Positions 39,333-48,284 of a stretch of DNA of 64,000 nucleotides are shown piece by piece. The stretch lies in contig JAFAER010000229.1 in the NCBI GenBank assembly GCA_023423895.1, forward strand, positions 25,758 to 89,757, written 5' to 3'. The stretch is from Pseudomonadota bacterium. GTDB lineage: Bacteria > Myxococcota_A > Polyangia > Polyangiales > Polyangiaceae. The notes under the pieces are model-generated. The model saw only the letters and a list, made by a program, of their open reading frames with translations, made no database searches and was not told the DNA's origin. Position numbers and translations under genes: made by a program. Within the stretch, counting starts at the first letter, position 1. The number at the start of each line of letters is the position of its first letter.

Positions 39333-39359
39333 CTACCAGGGGACGACAGCGTCTGGTAG
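39333..39359. promoter_or_regulatory. Inverted repeat upstream of ileS
   Basis: CTACCAG (39333-39339) and CTGGTAG (39353-39359) form a 7-bp inverted repeat with a 13-base spacer, about 50 bases upstream of the ileS start and about 30 bases before the divergent OMP gene. It could be an operator or a leader hairpin. No T-box features were recognised. Confidence 0.35.
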
Positions 39360-39389
39360 CGTCCGGAGCACCTGCGGCGTTCGGTGAAG

Positions 39390-40787
39390 ATGCGCACGAA
39401 TCGGATCTTCTGCATGCCCCGACTGCGCCGGCACCGCGACGGGCGGCGCACGCCGAGACGCGGCCTCCTCCGCTGGACGTCGCGCGTGCTCGCGACCGCG
39501 CTCACGCTCGGCGGCGCGCTCACGACGACCTCGTCCGCGTGTGCCCAGACGGCGGCGGCGCTGTCGCGCTTCGAGCCAGCCGAGCGAGGCAGTCGCTTCT
39601 TCTTCGCCGACTCGCTCGAGCTCGGTCGTCCGGCATCGAGCGTTCGCCCGCTCGTCGCGGCCGGAGTTGCGTCGAGCTGGGCGTACCGGGCGCACACCTA
39701 CGGGACGCTCGGCGAAGGCGAGCGCTCACGCCTCGTCGAGCACGCGCTCTATTTCCATCCGGGCGCTTCGGTCGTCCTCGAGCCGGGCGCTCGGTTTTCG
39801 CTCGATCTTCCGGTCGCGGCATTCCAGTCCGGCGAGCCCACGAGCCTTGCCGGGCTCCGGTACGGGGCGCCGACCTCGCCGCGCCTGGGCGACCTCCGCG
39901 CGAGCTTCGATCTCCGGCTTGCGGGCCCGGGCTCGCGCGATCGTGAAGGGATCGTCGTCGCCGCGGGCGTGCGCGCGTGGCTGCCGACCGGCTCCGGCGC
40001 GAGCTTCGCCGGAGAAGACGCGGCGCGTTTCGGGGCCCACGTCGCCGCCGCGGCGCGCTTCGGCGTCGTCCTCGCGTCGGCTCGTGCAAGCTACATGTAC
40101 CGTCCCGACCGCTACCTCGGTGGCTCGCGAATGGGCAGCGAGGTGGGCACGGTCCTCGGCATCGCGTACGCGGACAAGGCGTGGACGATCGGACCCGAGC
40201 TCCACGGAGCCACCGTCATCGATGCGCCGCTGTCGAAGCGCGCCACGCCGATCGAGCTGCTCGCCGGAGCACACCGGACGTTCGGCCCCCTGCGTGCAGG
40301 GGCGGGTCTTGGAACGACGGTCGTCGGTGGCCTCGGCGCAGCGCACCTGCGCGCGGTCGTCTCGATCGAATGGATCTTCGGCGCGTCGGCCGCACCGGAA
40401 GATCGCGATCGCGACGGGGTCGCGGACGAAGACGATGCGTGCCCCGACGTTCCCGGCACGACGAGTGCTCCCGCGACGGCGCGCGGATGCCCTTCGGCGT
40501 TCGTCGATTCCGACCGCGACGGGATCCCCGACACCGAAGACGCATGTGTCGACCGACCCGGCATCCGGACGAGCGATCCGCGTACGCACGGCTGTCCATC
40601 GTCCGAGACGACACCGCGGGCGCCGGCGCCTCTCGAAGCGTGTCCACCGCCGGCGTCGGCGTCGGCGCCGGAGGGCTGTCCCTTGGACACGGACGGCGAC
40701 GGCGTGCTCGACAGCGAGGACGCCTGCCCCGACGTCCGAGGCGAACGAACGAGCGACGAAGACACGAACGGCTGTCCCAATCGGTGA
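39390..40787 (+). CDS. Outer-membrane beta-barrel with thrombospondin type 3 repeats
   Basis: 465 residues from ATG 39390 (alternatives: GTG 39384, ATG 39414). Signal region ends near SACAQ. A barrel-like beta domain (about 60-330) precedes three Asp-rich calcium-binding repeats of thrombospondin type 3 form (DRDRDGVADEDDACPDV, DSDRDGIPDTEDACVD, DTDGDGVLDSEDACPDV). Such proteins usually end with an OmpA peptidoglycan-binding domain; here the chain stops right after the last repeat. Confidence 0.75.
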   Translation: MRTNRIFCMPRLRRHRDGRRTPRRGLLRWTSRVLATALTLGGALTTTSSACAQTAAALSRFEPAERGSRFFFADSLELGRPASSVRPLVAAGVASSWAYRAHTYGTLGEGERSRLVEHALYFHPGASVVLEPGARFSLDLPVAAFQSGEPTSLAGLRYGAPTSPRLGDLRASFDLRLAGPGSRDREGIVVAAGVRAWLPTGSGASFAGEDAARFGAHVAAAARFGVVLASARASYMYRPDRYLGGSRMGSEVGTVLGIAYADKAWTIGPELHGATVIDAPLSKRATPIELLAGAHRTFGPLRAGAGLGTTVVGGLGAAHLRAVVSIEWIFGASAAPEDRDRDGVADEDDACPDVPGTTSAPATARGCPSAFVDSDRDGIPDTEDACVDRPGIRTSDPRTHGCPSSETTPRAPAPLEACPPPASASAPEGCPLDTDGDGVLDSEDACPDVRGERTSDEDTNGCPNR

Positions 40788-40941
40788 CGACGCGCACGCG
40801 GGGACCTTCCCTCGGCTGGTGGTTCGTCGATCCAGTGGGTGAGTGTGCGGCTCCTCGCTACCAGGCTAGATCACCCCTGAATTGCCGTCATTTCTGGGGT
40901 GCACACGCTGGTACGCGGCGTGCTCGTTCGACGATGTCTCC

Positions 40942-41649
40942 ATGTCCTTCGTCCTTCCCGGCAACTCGCGCCAGCTCCGCTTCACGGGTGAAGCGAAGGC
41001 TCAGACTGCGAAGGCGGACAGACACGCGGGGAGCGCGGGGCACGCGGGACAAGCGGGACATGCGGGGCACGCGGGAACCGGCGCGCTCGCGCTGGGCAAG
41101 CCGCGCGTCCGGAGGCCCCCGCCCCCGCCTCCGACAGAGCGGGTGATGACGCCAGCGCCAGCCGCTGCCGTCGCGACGCGCGTGTCCACGCCGGCACCGG
41201 GCCGGCGGCCGCGAACACCGGGACGCGCGCGCGCGCCGTACGGCAACGAGCCGGTTCCGTCGCCGGTTCCGTCGCCGTATGACGGCGCGGTCAACCCGCC
41301 GGTGCTCGGCTACCCGCAAGGTGACGTCGACGACGACCATCCGACGATGGCCATGGATCGCGATGGGCGTGACGTGCTGCCGGGCGCGCGTGCGCTCCGC
41401 ACGCCGAAGCCTTCACCCGCGATCAGCCCGCCGCCGATCCCGCACTTCCGTCCGGCTCATCTGGCGCAGCCGCCGCCGAGCGCCGTCGCGCTCCCGGGCA
41501 CCACGTCGAACACGACGCGGAGCGTGATCGCCGCCGCACCGCTCGCCATCTGGATCTTCGCCGGCATCCTCGCGGGCATCATCAGCTACCATGTCGCGCC
41601 CGAGATCGTGATGCGCGCCGAGCCTGCACACGCCGCGCGGCAGCGCTGA
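40942..41649 (+). CDS. Low-complexity Gly-His-Ala/Pro-rich protein with C-terminal membrane anchor
   Basis: 235 residues from ATG 40942. An N-terminal AGHAG-type repeat (encoded by about 41023-41085) is followed by Pro/Arg-rich linkers, then one transmembrane helix (PLAIWIFAGILAGIISY) near the C terminus. No enzyme domain. The layout resembles C-tail-anchored scaffold proteins of this genome (compare the gene at 10094). The repeat tract is likely to be length-variable. Confidence 0.5.
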   Translation: MSFVLPGNSRQLRFTGEAKAQTAKADRHAGSAGHAGQAGHAGHAGTGALALGKPRVRRPPPPPPTERVMTPAPAAAVATRVSTPAPGRRPRTPGRARAPYGNEPVPSPVPSPYDGAVNPPVLGYPQGDVDDDHPTMAMDRDGRDVLPGARALRTPKPSPAISPPPIPHFRPAHLAQPPPSAVALPGTTSNTTRSVIAAAPLAIWIFAGILAGIISYHVAPEIVMRAEPAHAARQR

Positions 41650-41761
41650 CGCGCTCGCGGGGACGCGACGATTCGCGCGACCCACGAGGACGACGCGAGC
41701 GAAGCACGGGCGTGCAAGGAGCCATTGAGCATGGCCCCGTGCAGCGGCTCGCGCGCTTCGA

Positions 41762-42022
41762 CTATTCGGCGGCGTTGACGGCGGCTTCGGCGGAAGCGCC
41801 GAGCTTCTTCTGAACGAGCGCCATCGAGTTGTTGAGCGTCGTGACCTCGACGAGCTCTGCGTCGTCGATCTTCACCTGGTACTTCCGCTCGATGGCCGCG
41901 ACGATCTCGACGCCCATCATCGAGTCGATGCCGAGGTCCTTGAACGCGACCCCGTCGGGGATCTCGTCCTTCTCGGCGATCTCGGCGATCAGCGCACGGA
42001 GCTCTTCTTTCAGGTTGGTCAT
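41762..42022 (-). CDS. Acyl carrier protein
   Basis: 86 residues. Motif GIDSMMG with S34 as the 4'-phosphopantetheine site; the acidic helix-2 pattern IVAAIERKYQVKI fits ACPs. It lies 15 bases after the neighbouring ACP gene, in a FAAL-ACP-ACP operon. Two ACPs in tandem suggest separate roles for loading and extension. Confidence 0.88.
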   Translation of the reverse strand: MTNLKEELRALIAEIAEKDEIPDGVAFKDLGIDSMMGVEIVAAIERKYQVKIDDAELVEVTTLNNSMALVQKKLGASAEAAVNAAE

Positions 42023-42037
42023 CGCCTCTCCCGCTTT

Positions 42038-42292
42038 CTACGAAGTAACGCTCTGCCGCGATTCGACGGCGTTGAGCAAGTCTTTGACGGTCACGATGCC
42101 CGCGAGCGACTCGTCAGGGATCTGGATCTTCAGCTCGCGTTCGAGCGAGCCGATGATCTCCAACATGCCGAGCGAATCGATCCCGAGCTCGGCGATCGTC
42201 GACGTCTCCGCGACGGCGTTGAAGTCTTTCTCGGCGACCTCGGTGGCCGTCGCACGAAAGGCGTCCAAGAGCTCGTTTCTACTGCGTGCCAT
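42038..42292 (-). CDS. Acyl carrier protein
   Basis: 84 residues. Motif GIDSLGM with S40, and the helix EIIGSLERELKIQIPDE. Forty-three bases downstream of the FAAL gene; a candidate to receive the adenylated fatty acid from FAAL. Sequence clearly differs from the second ACP, so they are not recent duplicates. Confidence 0.88.
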   Translation of the reverse strand: MARSRNELLDAFRATATEVAEKDFNAVAETSTIAELGIDSLGMLEIIGSLERELKIQIPDESLAGIVTVKDLLNAVESRQSVTS

Positions 42293-42335
42293 CTCTCATC
42301 GACTCCAATGACAACTCGTCTGACCGCGAACGAAG

Positions 42336-44087
42336 CTACGCGCTGGCACCCACGTCCTCGGGCTTTCCATCGTTACCTTGCACAGCCCGTGCGCGGCTGA
42401 GTGTGCCGTCCAGATACATCTGGCGCGTCTTGCGTCGCTGCGGTTTTCCGCTCGAAGTGCGCGGCAAGGTCCCCTGCGGGACGATGACGACCTCGTGCGT
42501 GGCGAGCGAGAAGCTCGCGAGAATCGCCTGCGCGATGGTCTGCTTCAGCCCTTCGGCGTCGGCCTGGAAGGCCTCCGCGGCGATGACGAGCTGCTCCTCG
42601 CCGTCGACGTCCACGCCGAAGGCCACGACGTTGCCGCGACGCACACTGGGCAGCTCGCTCACGACCCACTCGAGATCGTTCGGGTAGAAGTTGCGGCCGC
42701 GGACGATGATCATGTCCTTCAGACGACCGCAGATGAAGACCTCGCCGTCGACGGCGTATCCGAGGTCGCCCGTGTAGAGCCAGGTCTCGCCGTCCGGACC
42801 CTTCTTGAAGGCCTCCGCCGTGAGCTCCGGCTCCTGGTAGTACCCGGCGGACACGCTCGGACCGCGCGTGATGATGTGCCCGACCTGACGATCTCCGAGT
42901 CGGTTTCCGGCTTCGTCGACGATCGCCACGTGATGCTCCGGGAACGGACGCCCGCAATTCACGAGCTCCTGGACCCCCTCGTCTTCGATGCCGGGAGCCG
43001 GCTTCGCGTCGCCGCGCTCCAGGCTCTGCTTCTCGATGGTGTCGGTGCGGACGCCCGTGGAGTGCGGGACGAACGTGATCGCGAGCGTCGCCTCGGCCAT
43101 GCCGTACGACGGCAGGAAAGCCTTCGGATCGAAGCGAGCCGGCGCGAGCTTGCCCGCGAAATCACGGAGCGTCTTCGCCTGGATGGGCTCCGCCCCGCAC
43201 CCTGCGCGACGCAGGCACGAGAGATCGAGATCGGCGACGTCCTTGTCCTTCAGCCGCTTCGCCACGAGCGCGTAGGCGAAGTTCGGGGCGTACGTGATCG
43301 TCCCGCGGTGCTGATGGATCTTGTCGAGCCAGATGCGCGGGTTGCGGACGAAGCTCGCCGTCGGAAGGAACACGACGGGGATGTCCGTGAAGATGGTGCC
43401 GACGACGAAGCCGATGAGGCCCATGTCGTGGAAGAGCGGGAGCCACGTGACGCCCTTGTCGAAGGACGAGTCCTTCGCGAGCCCGTGGATCATGAAGCTC
43501 TCGCTGTTCCAGGCGAGGTTCCGGTGCGAGACCATCACGCCCTTCGGCCGTGACGTGCTGCCCGACGTGAACTGGAGGAACGCGAGATCGGTCGGATCGA
43601 TCTTCACGTCGACCTTGCCGTGATCCTCTTTCCCGAGCTCGTCGACGGTGATGACGCCGCGGAGCTTCGGCGCGCGCGGGACGATCGGAGCGACGAACTG
43701 GCGCGTCGTCGTCGTCGTGAGGAGGAGCGAGGCGCCCGACGCGTTCGTGATGTGCGCGACGGTGTCGTGGTAGCTCTCGATGTTCTTGAACGAGAGCTGC
43801 GGCGAGATCGGGACCGGGACGATCCCGCCCATCATCGCGCCGAGGAACGACAGAACGAACTCGTCCGGGTCCGGCACGGCGATCGCGAGACGGTCGCCTT
43901 TCACGAGGCCGCGTGCGTGCAGATCGGCTGCACGGCGCTCTGCTTCGATGCCGATCTCACGGAAGGAGCAGAATCGCTCGCTGCCGTCCGGACGCACGAA
44001 CACGAAGCCGCGCTCGGTGCGATCCGAAAGCTGGCGGAGGGCTTCGCTCAGGGTCGGCGGAACGTACTTGGGATCGAGCCCGCTCAC
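42336..44087 (-). CDS. Fatty acyl-AMP ligase (FAAL-type adenylating enzyme)
   Basis: 583 residues from GTG. P-loop-like FTSGSTSRPKGVMV, WLPLFHDMGLIG, PNFAYALVA, YGMAEATLAI, YTGDLGY and VRGRNFYPNDLEW match the FAAL group, which activates fatty acids as acyl-AMP and passes them to an ACP rather than to CoA. A strong GAGGTGA ribosome site precedes the start. It heads the minus-strand arm of a divergent cluster with KS and CLF genes. Confidence 0.88.
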   Translation of the reverse strand: MSGLDPKYVPPTLSEALRQLSDRTERGFVFVRPDGSERFCSFREIGIEAERRAADLHARGLVKGDRLAIAVPDPDEFVLSFLGAMMGGIVPVPISPQLSFKNIESYHDTVAHITNASGASLLLTTTTTRQFVAPIVPRAPKLRGVITVDELGKEDHGKVDVKIDPTDLAFLQFTSGSTSRPKGVMVSHRNLAWNSESFMIHGLAKDSSFDKGVTWLPLFHDMGLIGFVVGTIFTDIPVVFLPTASFVRNPRIWLDKIHQHRGTITYAPNFAYALVAKRLKDKDVADLDLSCLRRAGCGAEPIQAKTLRDFAGKLAPARFDPKAFLPSYGMAEATLAITFVPHSTGVRTDTIEKQSLERGDAKPAPGIEDEGVQELVNCGRPFPEHHVAIVDEAGNRLGDRQVGHIITRGPSVSAGYYQEPELTAEAFKKGPDGETWLYTGDLGYAVDGEVFICGRLKDMIIVRGRNFYPNDLEWVVSELPSVRRGNVVAFGVDVDGEEQLVIAAEAFQADAEGLKQTIAQAILASFSLATHEVVIVPQGTLPRTSSGKPQRRKTRQMYLDGTLSRARAVQGNDGKPEDVGASA

Positions 44088-44193
44088 TGGTCACCTCGCG
44101 CCTTGGCCTGTGGAACACCAGAGGCCTGTCGCCGCTGGGCCGTCTTCTTCGTCCCCCCGCCCTGCTCCACCGAATACTTCATGGGGCGCGCGC

Positions 44194-44222
44194 GTATTAC
44201 TGCGGCGTTCCACGTCGCGCAA
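44194..44222 (-). promoter_or_regulatory. Candidate sigma-70-like promoter for the FAAL operon
   Basis: On the minus strand, -35 TTGCGC (44222-44217) and -10 TAATAC (44199-44194) with a 17-base spacer, about 105 bases upstream of the FAAL start. Found by eye only. Confidence 0.4.
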
Positions 44223-44241
44223 GGCGTCAAAGCCTGTTCAA

Positions 44242-44267
44242 GCGTTGCGTAATTCATGGCGCAACGC
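44242..44267. promoter_or_regulatory. 8-bp inverted repeat, possible operator
   Basis: GCGTTGCG (44242-44249) and CGCAACGC (44260-44267) are perfectly complementary around a 10-base AT-rich spacer. The element sits about 20 bases upstream of the candidate FAAL -35 box, where a regulator could act on both divergent operons. Confidence 0.5.
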
Positions 44268-44362
44268 GTAGTCGTGTACGCGCCCGCCAAATTGGTTCAA
44301 CCATGCGATGAATCACGCGTTTTCGGGCGCCGTCGCGTGTTCGACGCGAGGCGTTCACCTCA

Positions 44363-44392
44363 TTGCTCGAGGAAGAGGCTGCGGGGTATAAG
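44363..44392 (+). promoter_or_regulatory. Candidate sigma-70-like promoter for the KS-CLF operon
   Basis: TTGCTC (44363-44368) and TATAAG (44387-44392) with an 18-base spacer. It would give a leader of about 115 bases before the KS GTG. Found by eye only. Confidence 0.45.
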
Positions 44393-44446
44393 CAGCGGAC
44401 GTCCACGACGGGTGGCTCTCGGTCACGACCGGACGCGGGCGCAGGT

Positions 44447-44478
44447 TCGAGCTCGAGTCGAGTCGAGTCGAGTTCGAG
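44447..44478. repeat. TCGAG pentanucleotide repeats in KS leader
   Basis: Six TCGAG units in 32 bases, four of them in perfect tandem (44453-44472), lie in the predicted 5' leader of the KS gene. TCGA is self-complementary, so the tract can fold in several registers. Confidence 0.75.
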
Positions 44479-44515
44479 ACGAGACGACACTGGACAGACA
44501 AGAAGGACATAACGC

Positions 44516-45754
44516 GTGCGGGTGTTCATCACGGGGGTCGGCGTCGTCAGCTCGATCGGGCTCGGCAAGGACGCCTTCTTCCAGGCGCTCGCCGCCGGCA
44601 AGAGCGGCATCGGGCCGGTCGAGGCGTTCGACGTCTCGAACCTCGGCCGTTCCAACGCCGGCGAAGTGAAGGGCTTCACCCCGCGCGACCACCTCTCCGC
44701 CGCGGAGGCGCGCCGGATGGGCCGGTGCTCGCAGATGGCGCTCGCCGCCGCGCGGATGGCGGTCGCCGATGCGGCCCTCCCGGACGGCGCGCTGAAGGGC
44801 CCGCGCGCGTCCGTCGTGCTCGGCACCACGATGGGCGAGGCCGACGTCCTCGAAGACCTCGACCACGCCTGGATCCAGAAGGGCCTGCCCGGCGTTCGCC
44901 GTGCGTGGATCCCGAAGTACGGCTCGACGCTGCTTCCCATCCACGTCGCGCGTGCGCTCGGCTCGGAAGGCCAGGTGTTGACCTTGCCCGCCGCCTGCGC
45001 CGCCGGAAACTACGCGATCGGCTTCGCGTGCGATCTGATTCGCGCCGGCAAGGCTGACGTCATCGTCACCGGCGCGGCAGAGATGCTCCAGGAGCTGCAA
45101 TACGCCGGCTTCGTGCGGCTCGCGGCGATGGCACCCGCGAAATGCCAGCCGTTCGATCTGAACCGCCAGGGCCTCATCCTCGGCGAAGGCGCCGGTATCC
45201 TCGTCGTCGAGTCGGAGGCGCACGCCGTCCGCCGTAACGCCCGCGTGCTCGCGGAGGTCGGCGGCCACGGAATGACGTGCGACGCGTATCACATCACGCG
45301 CCCTCATCCCGACGCGGCCGGCAGCATCGGTGCGATGCGCCAGGCGCTCGAGCGCTCCGGCATCGCGGCCGACGCGGTCGACTTCGTGAACGCGCACGGC
45401 ACCGGCACGAAGCACAACGACGCCGCCGAATCGAAGGTGATGCGCGAGGTGTTCGGCGATCGAAAGGTCCCGATCTCGAGCATGAAGAGCATGCTCGGGC
45501 ACTGCATGGGCGCGGCGAGCGCGCTCGAGGCGATCGGGTGCGTGATGACCCTCGAGACCGGCATCTATCCGCCGACGATCGGGTTCGAGACCCCCGACCC
45601 CGAGTGTGAGGTCGACGTCGTCGCGAACGAGGCGCGCAAGGGCAAGGCCGACATCGTGCTCAACAACTCCCTCGCCTTCGGCGGGTACAACTCGGTGACG
45701 TGCCTCGCGCGTCCGGGGAAGCTCCCCGAGCCGAAGGCAACGGCCGCGTCGTGA
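44516..45754 (+). CDS. Beta-ketoacyl synthase (KAS II/KS-alpha type)
   Basis: 412 residues from GTG with AAGGA eight bases upstream. Catalytic triad complete: C161 in PAACAAGN, H294 in NAHGTGT, H329 in MLGHCMG. Condenses an acyl chain with malonyl-ACP. Its stop is four-base overlapped with the next gene (GTGA), the classic arrangement of a ketosynthase with its chain-length-factor partner. Confidence 0.92.
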   Translation: MRVFITGVGVVSSIGLGKDAFFQALAAGKSGIGPVEAFDVSNLGRSNAGEVKGFTPRDHLSAAEARRMGRCSQMALAAARMAVADAALPDGALKGPRASVVLGTTMGEADVLEDLDHAWIQKGLPGVRRAWIPKYGSTLLPIHVARALGSEGQVLTLPAACAAGNYAIGFACDLIRAGKADVIVTGAAEMLQELQYAGFVRLAAMAPAKCQPFDLNRQGLILGEGAGILVVESEAHAVRRNARVLAEVGGHGMTCDAYHITRPHPDAAGSIGAMRQALERSGIAADAVDFVNAHGTGTKHNDAAESKVMREVFGDRKVPISSMKSMLGHCMGAASALEAIGCVMTLETGIYPPTIGFETPDPECEVDVVANEARKGKADIVLNNSLAFGGYNSVTCLARPGKLPEPKATAAS

Positions 45755-46911
45755 AGCCGCGCGCAATCACCGGACTCGGCATCGCGAGCGCGCTCGGCAC
45801 GGGCGCAGAAGCGAACCTCGACGCGCTCGGCGCCTCGAGCCCGAACGGCGCACGCCCGCCGATCGCCAGCTTCGACGCGACGAAGTACGAGAGCGCGCCG
45901 ATCCTCGAAGTGCCCGGCTTCGACGCGACGAAGTATCTCGGCGACAAGGGCCTCCGCACGCTCGATCGGCTGACGAAGCTCCTCGTCGTCGCCGCCAGGC
46001 TCTCGCTCCACCACGCCGGCCTGAAGAAGGACAACCAGTGGGCGGTTCTGTCGCCCGAGCGCGTCGGCGTGTGCTGCTCGAATGCGTACGGCAGCCTCGA
46101 GGCGATCACCGAGCTCGATCGCGTCGCCGTCCTCGAGGACGCACGCTACATCAACCCCGCGAAGTTCCCGAACACGGTCTCGAACAGCGCGAGCGGGTAC
46201 GTCAGCATCTGGGAAGACCTCCGTGCGCTCAACGTCAGCGTCTCGGACGGCAACTGCGGAGCGCTCGACGCGATCGGCTGCGCGGACATCTTCCTCGAGA
46301 CCGGCCGCGCCGAAGCGATCCTCACCGGCGGCGGCGAGGCGATGAGCGAAGCGCTGTTCCTCGCCTTCGACAAGCTCCGCGTCCTCGACAAGGGTGGCGA
46401 AGGCACGCGCCTCGGAGAGGGCGCCGCCTTCCTCGTCGTCGAGCCGACCGAGCGCGCAGCGGCGCGCGGTGCGAAGGTCCTCGCGACCGTGAACGGCTAC
46501 GGAACCGCGTTCATCGCGCCGAAGGACGAGGTCACGCTCCTCTTCGCTTCGGGAGAGGCCCTCGAGCGCGCCATCACCAACGCGCTGGCCGACGCGGGGA
46601 TCACGTCGAAGGACGTCGACCTCGTCGTCTCGGGGATGTCCGGCATCACGCGCTTCGACGACGAAGAGCGCAGCGCGATCGCGAAGACACTCGGCAGCGA
46701 CGTGGCCGTCGCCGCGCCGAAGCAGCTGTTCGGCGAGACGCTCGGCGCCGGCGGTGCGCTGGCCATGTCCGCCGCGCTCGCCTGGCTTGGCGGCACGACG
46801 CCCTCGACCATCGTCTCCGGCAACCCGCCCACGAAGGTCGAGACCGTGCTCGTCACGTCGGTCGGCTACTACGGCAACGCGTCCGCCGTCGTGATGAAGC
46901 GCGCTTCCTGA
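45751..46911 (+). CDS. Ketosynthase-like chain-length-factor partner
   Basis: 386 residues from GTG 45751. Thiolase-fold KS homologue in which the catalytic positions are lost: the active-site loop reads SDGNCGALDAIG, the first His motif becomes SGMSG (294-298) and the second becomes FGETLGAGG with E329 for His. This pattern matches chain-length factors and other inactive KS partners that shape the product pocket. Translationally coupled to the active KS. Confidence 0.85.
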   Translation: MKPRAITGLGIASALGTGAEANLDALGASSPNGARPPIASFDATKYESAPILEVPGFDATKYLGDKGLRTLDRLTKLLVVAARLSLHHAGLKKDNQWAVLSPERVGVCCSNAYGSLEAITELDRVAVLEDARYINPAKFPNTVSNSASGYVSIWEDLRALNVSVSDGNCGALDAIGCADIFLETGRAEAILTGGGEAMSEALFLAFDKLRVLDKGGEGTRLGEGAAFLVVEPTERAAARGAKVLATVNGYGTAFIAPKDEVTLLFASGEALERAITNALADAGITSKDVDLVVSGMSGITRFDDEERSAIAKTLGSDVAVAAPKQLFGETLGAGGALAMSAALAWLGGTTPSTIVSGNPPTKVETVLVTSVGYYGNASAVVMKRAS

Positions 46912-47021
46912 GCGCACTCGCTCCGCATCCGCACCGGCTGTGCCCGCGCCCCTTCCCCTCCCACCCCGATGGGGCGCACGCACATCCGATCATCGAGCGC
47001 GGGACGGCGCTCCGGACGTCG

Positions 47022-48284
47022 TCAGTTCGCGGCGCCGCGGGTCTGATTCTTGACGGTGAAGTCCGCGCTCGTGTTCGTGTCGGTGGTGCCCGTGCGCTGG
47101 ATCGATTTGCCGTCCGTGAGGCCCGCCGGCGTGCCGCCGCATGCCGTCGTCGTCCCTGAGGCGTCGATCGAGCCGACGTAGCAGTCGCACGCATTCGTTG
47201 TTGGATCGTTCGCCATGTCGAACAACTCCTGGCCCGTCAGCGGCGTGAGCCACAGCTCGAGAAGATCCATGACGGCCGTCCCGATGATCGGTGCGCCGAC
47301 GTCGTCGCTCACGACTGCGGTGGAGCGATCGAAATACGCGACGTTGTCCTGGTTCAACTCTGCGCTGATGTCCCAGCGCGCACCGTCGGCCGTGTCCGGT
47401 TCATGAACGGCAAGGACCTGGCCGACGACGGGCAGGTCCGCTAGCGCAGAGTAGACGTCGAAGGCGTTGGCCGACGCATGGGCCGCCGTCGAGGACGTCT
47501 TGCTCTTCGATTCGTCCTCCTGCACGAACCCCGTCGGCCCGGGGAGTCCGCTGAGGTGAACGACGATACGGTCGCCAACGGCGACGTCGAGGGGGCCGAG
47601 CGTGTGGATCGCGGCAATCGTCCAGCCGCTCACGGTGAGGCCACCTGCAAATCCTGCCTTCGTCGCGACGAGCTCGATGAAATCGCCGCCCGTGGCGGCG
47701 GTGTTGGCCGGGGCGACCTCGCTGATCAGGAAGGTCGCGCGCGCCTTCGTCGTCCCCTTGGCGACGTTCGAGAGTGGTCCGTTCTCGCCCCCGTCATACT
47801 TCGCGCGAAGCGCCACGTAGTACTCGGTCTCGATACCGAGATCGTAGATGATCGCCGTCTGCGACTTCCCCGGGGCTTCTGGATCCGGGAGCTCCTCGAG
47901 CTCGATGGCGGCAAGGAACTCCGCCTCCGTCGTGATCGGAGTCGCCGAGTAGCGGATCTCGTATCCCGCCACGGTCCCCTTGCCCGTGTCGTCCGGCGGC
48001 GCAGTCCACTTCAGCGCGAGGCTCGTGTGGGTGTCGCCGGTGGCGGCGAGATCGGACACGACTCCAGGCAGCGCCGGAGCTTTCGCATCCGCATCGGCGC
48101 CGGAGTCCGGGTCCGAGCCGGAGTCCCCTTCCGCAGCAGCCTCACGTTGTCCCGAATCGACACCGCTGTCCGGAGTGACGTTGTCCGGCGGCGTATCGTC
48201 CGTGCAGGCCGCGGCAGCGAGTGAGGCCGCGAGCATGATGCCCACGCCCATCCCGAATCGATTGAGAATCTTCGTAGGTTTCAT
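47022..48284 (-). CDS. Lipoprotein with fibronectin type III and lamin-tail domains
   Basis: 420 residues from ATG 48284, with GGAGGG seven bases before it. Lipobox AAAC near residue 26, a Ser/Asp/Gly-rich linker, an FN3 domain (about 72-180; SLALKWTAPPDD, YEIRYSATPIT, YYVALRAKY) and a lamin-tail-like domain (about 185-330; FLISEVAPANTAATGGDFIELVA). The end carries Cys-bearing CDCYVGS. It lies 219 bases after the IgGFc-binding gene, possibly the last member of the big minus-strand locus. Confidence 0.72.
   Translation of the reverse strand: MKPTKILNRFGMGVGIMLAASLAAAACTDDTPPDNVTPDSGVDSGQREAAAEGDSGSDPDSGADADAKAPALPGVVSDLAATGDTHTSLALKWTAPPDDTGKGTVAGYEIRYSATPITTEAEFLAAIELEELPDPEAPGKSQTAIIYDLGIETEYYVALRAKYDGGENGPLSNVAKGTTKARATFLISEVAPANTAATGGDFIELVATKAGFAGGLTVSGWTIAAIHTLGPLDVAVGDRIVVHLSGLPGPTGFVQEDESKSKTSSTAAHASANAFDVYSALADLPVVGQVLAVHEPDTADGARWDISAELNQDNVAYFDRSTAVVSDDVGAPIIGTAVMDLLELWLTPLTGQELFDMANDPTTNACDCYVGSIDASGTTTACGGTPAGLTDGKSIQRTGTTDTNTSADFTVKNQTRGAAN

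Larger units (their letters stand above)
44088..44515. other. Divergent promoter region of the acyl-assembly cluster
   Basis: 428 bases between FAAL (minus) and KS (plus), with lower GC than the genes. It contains a candidate promoter for each arm, an 8-bp inverted repeat near the minus promoter, and TCGAG repeats in the KS leader. Confidence 0.6.

Noticed and set aside
40872..40901. CACCCC/GGGGTG short inverted repeat upstream of the gene at 40942
   Set aside because: Only 6 bp with an 18-base loop; too weak to call an operator or terminator.
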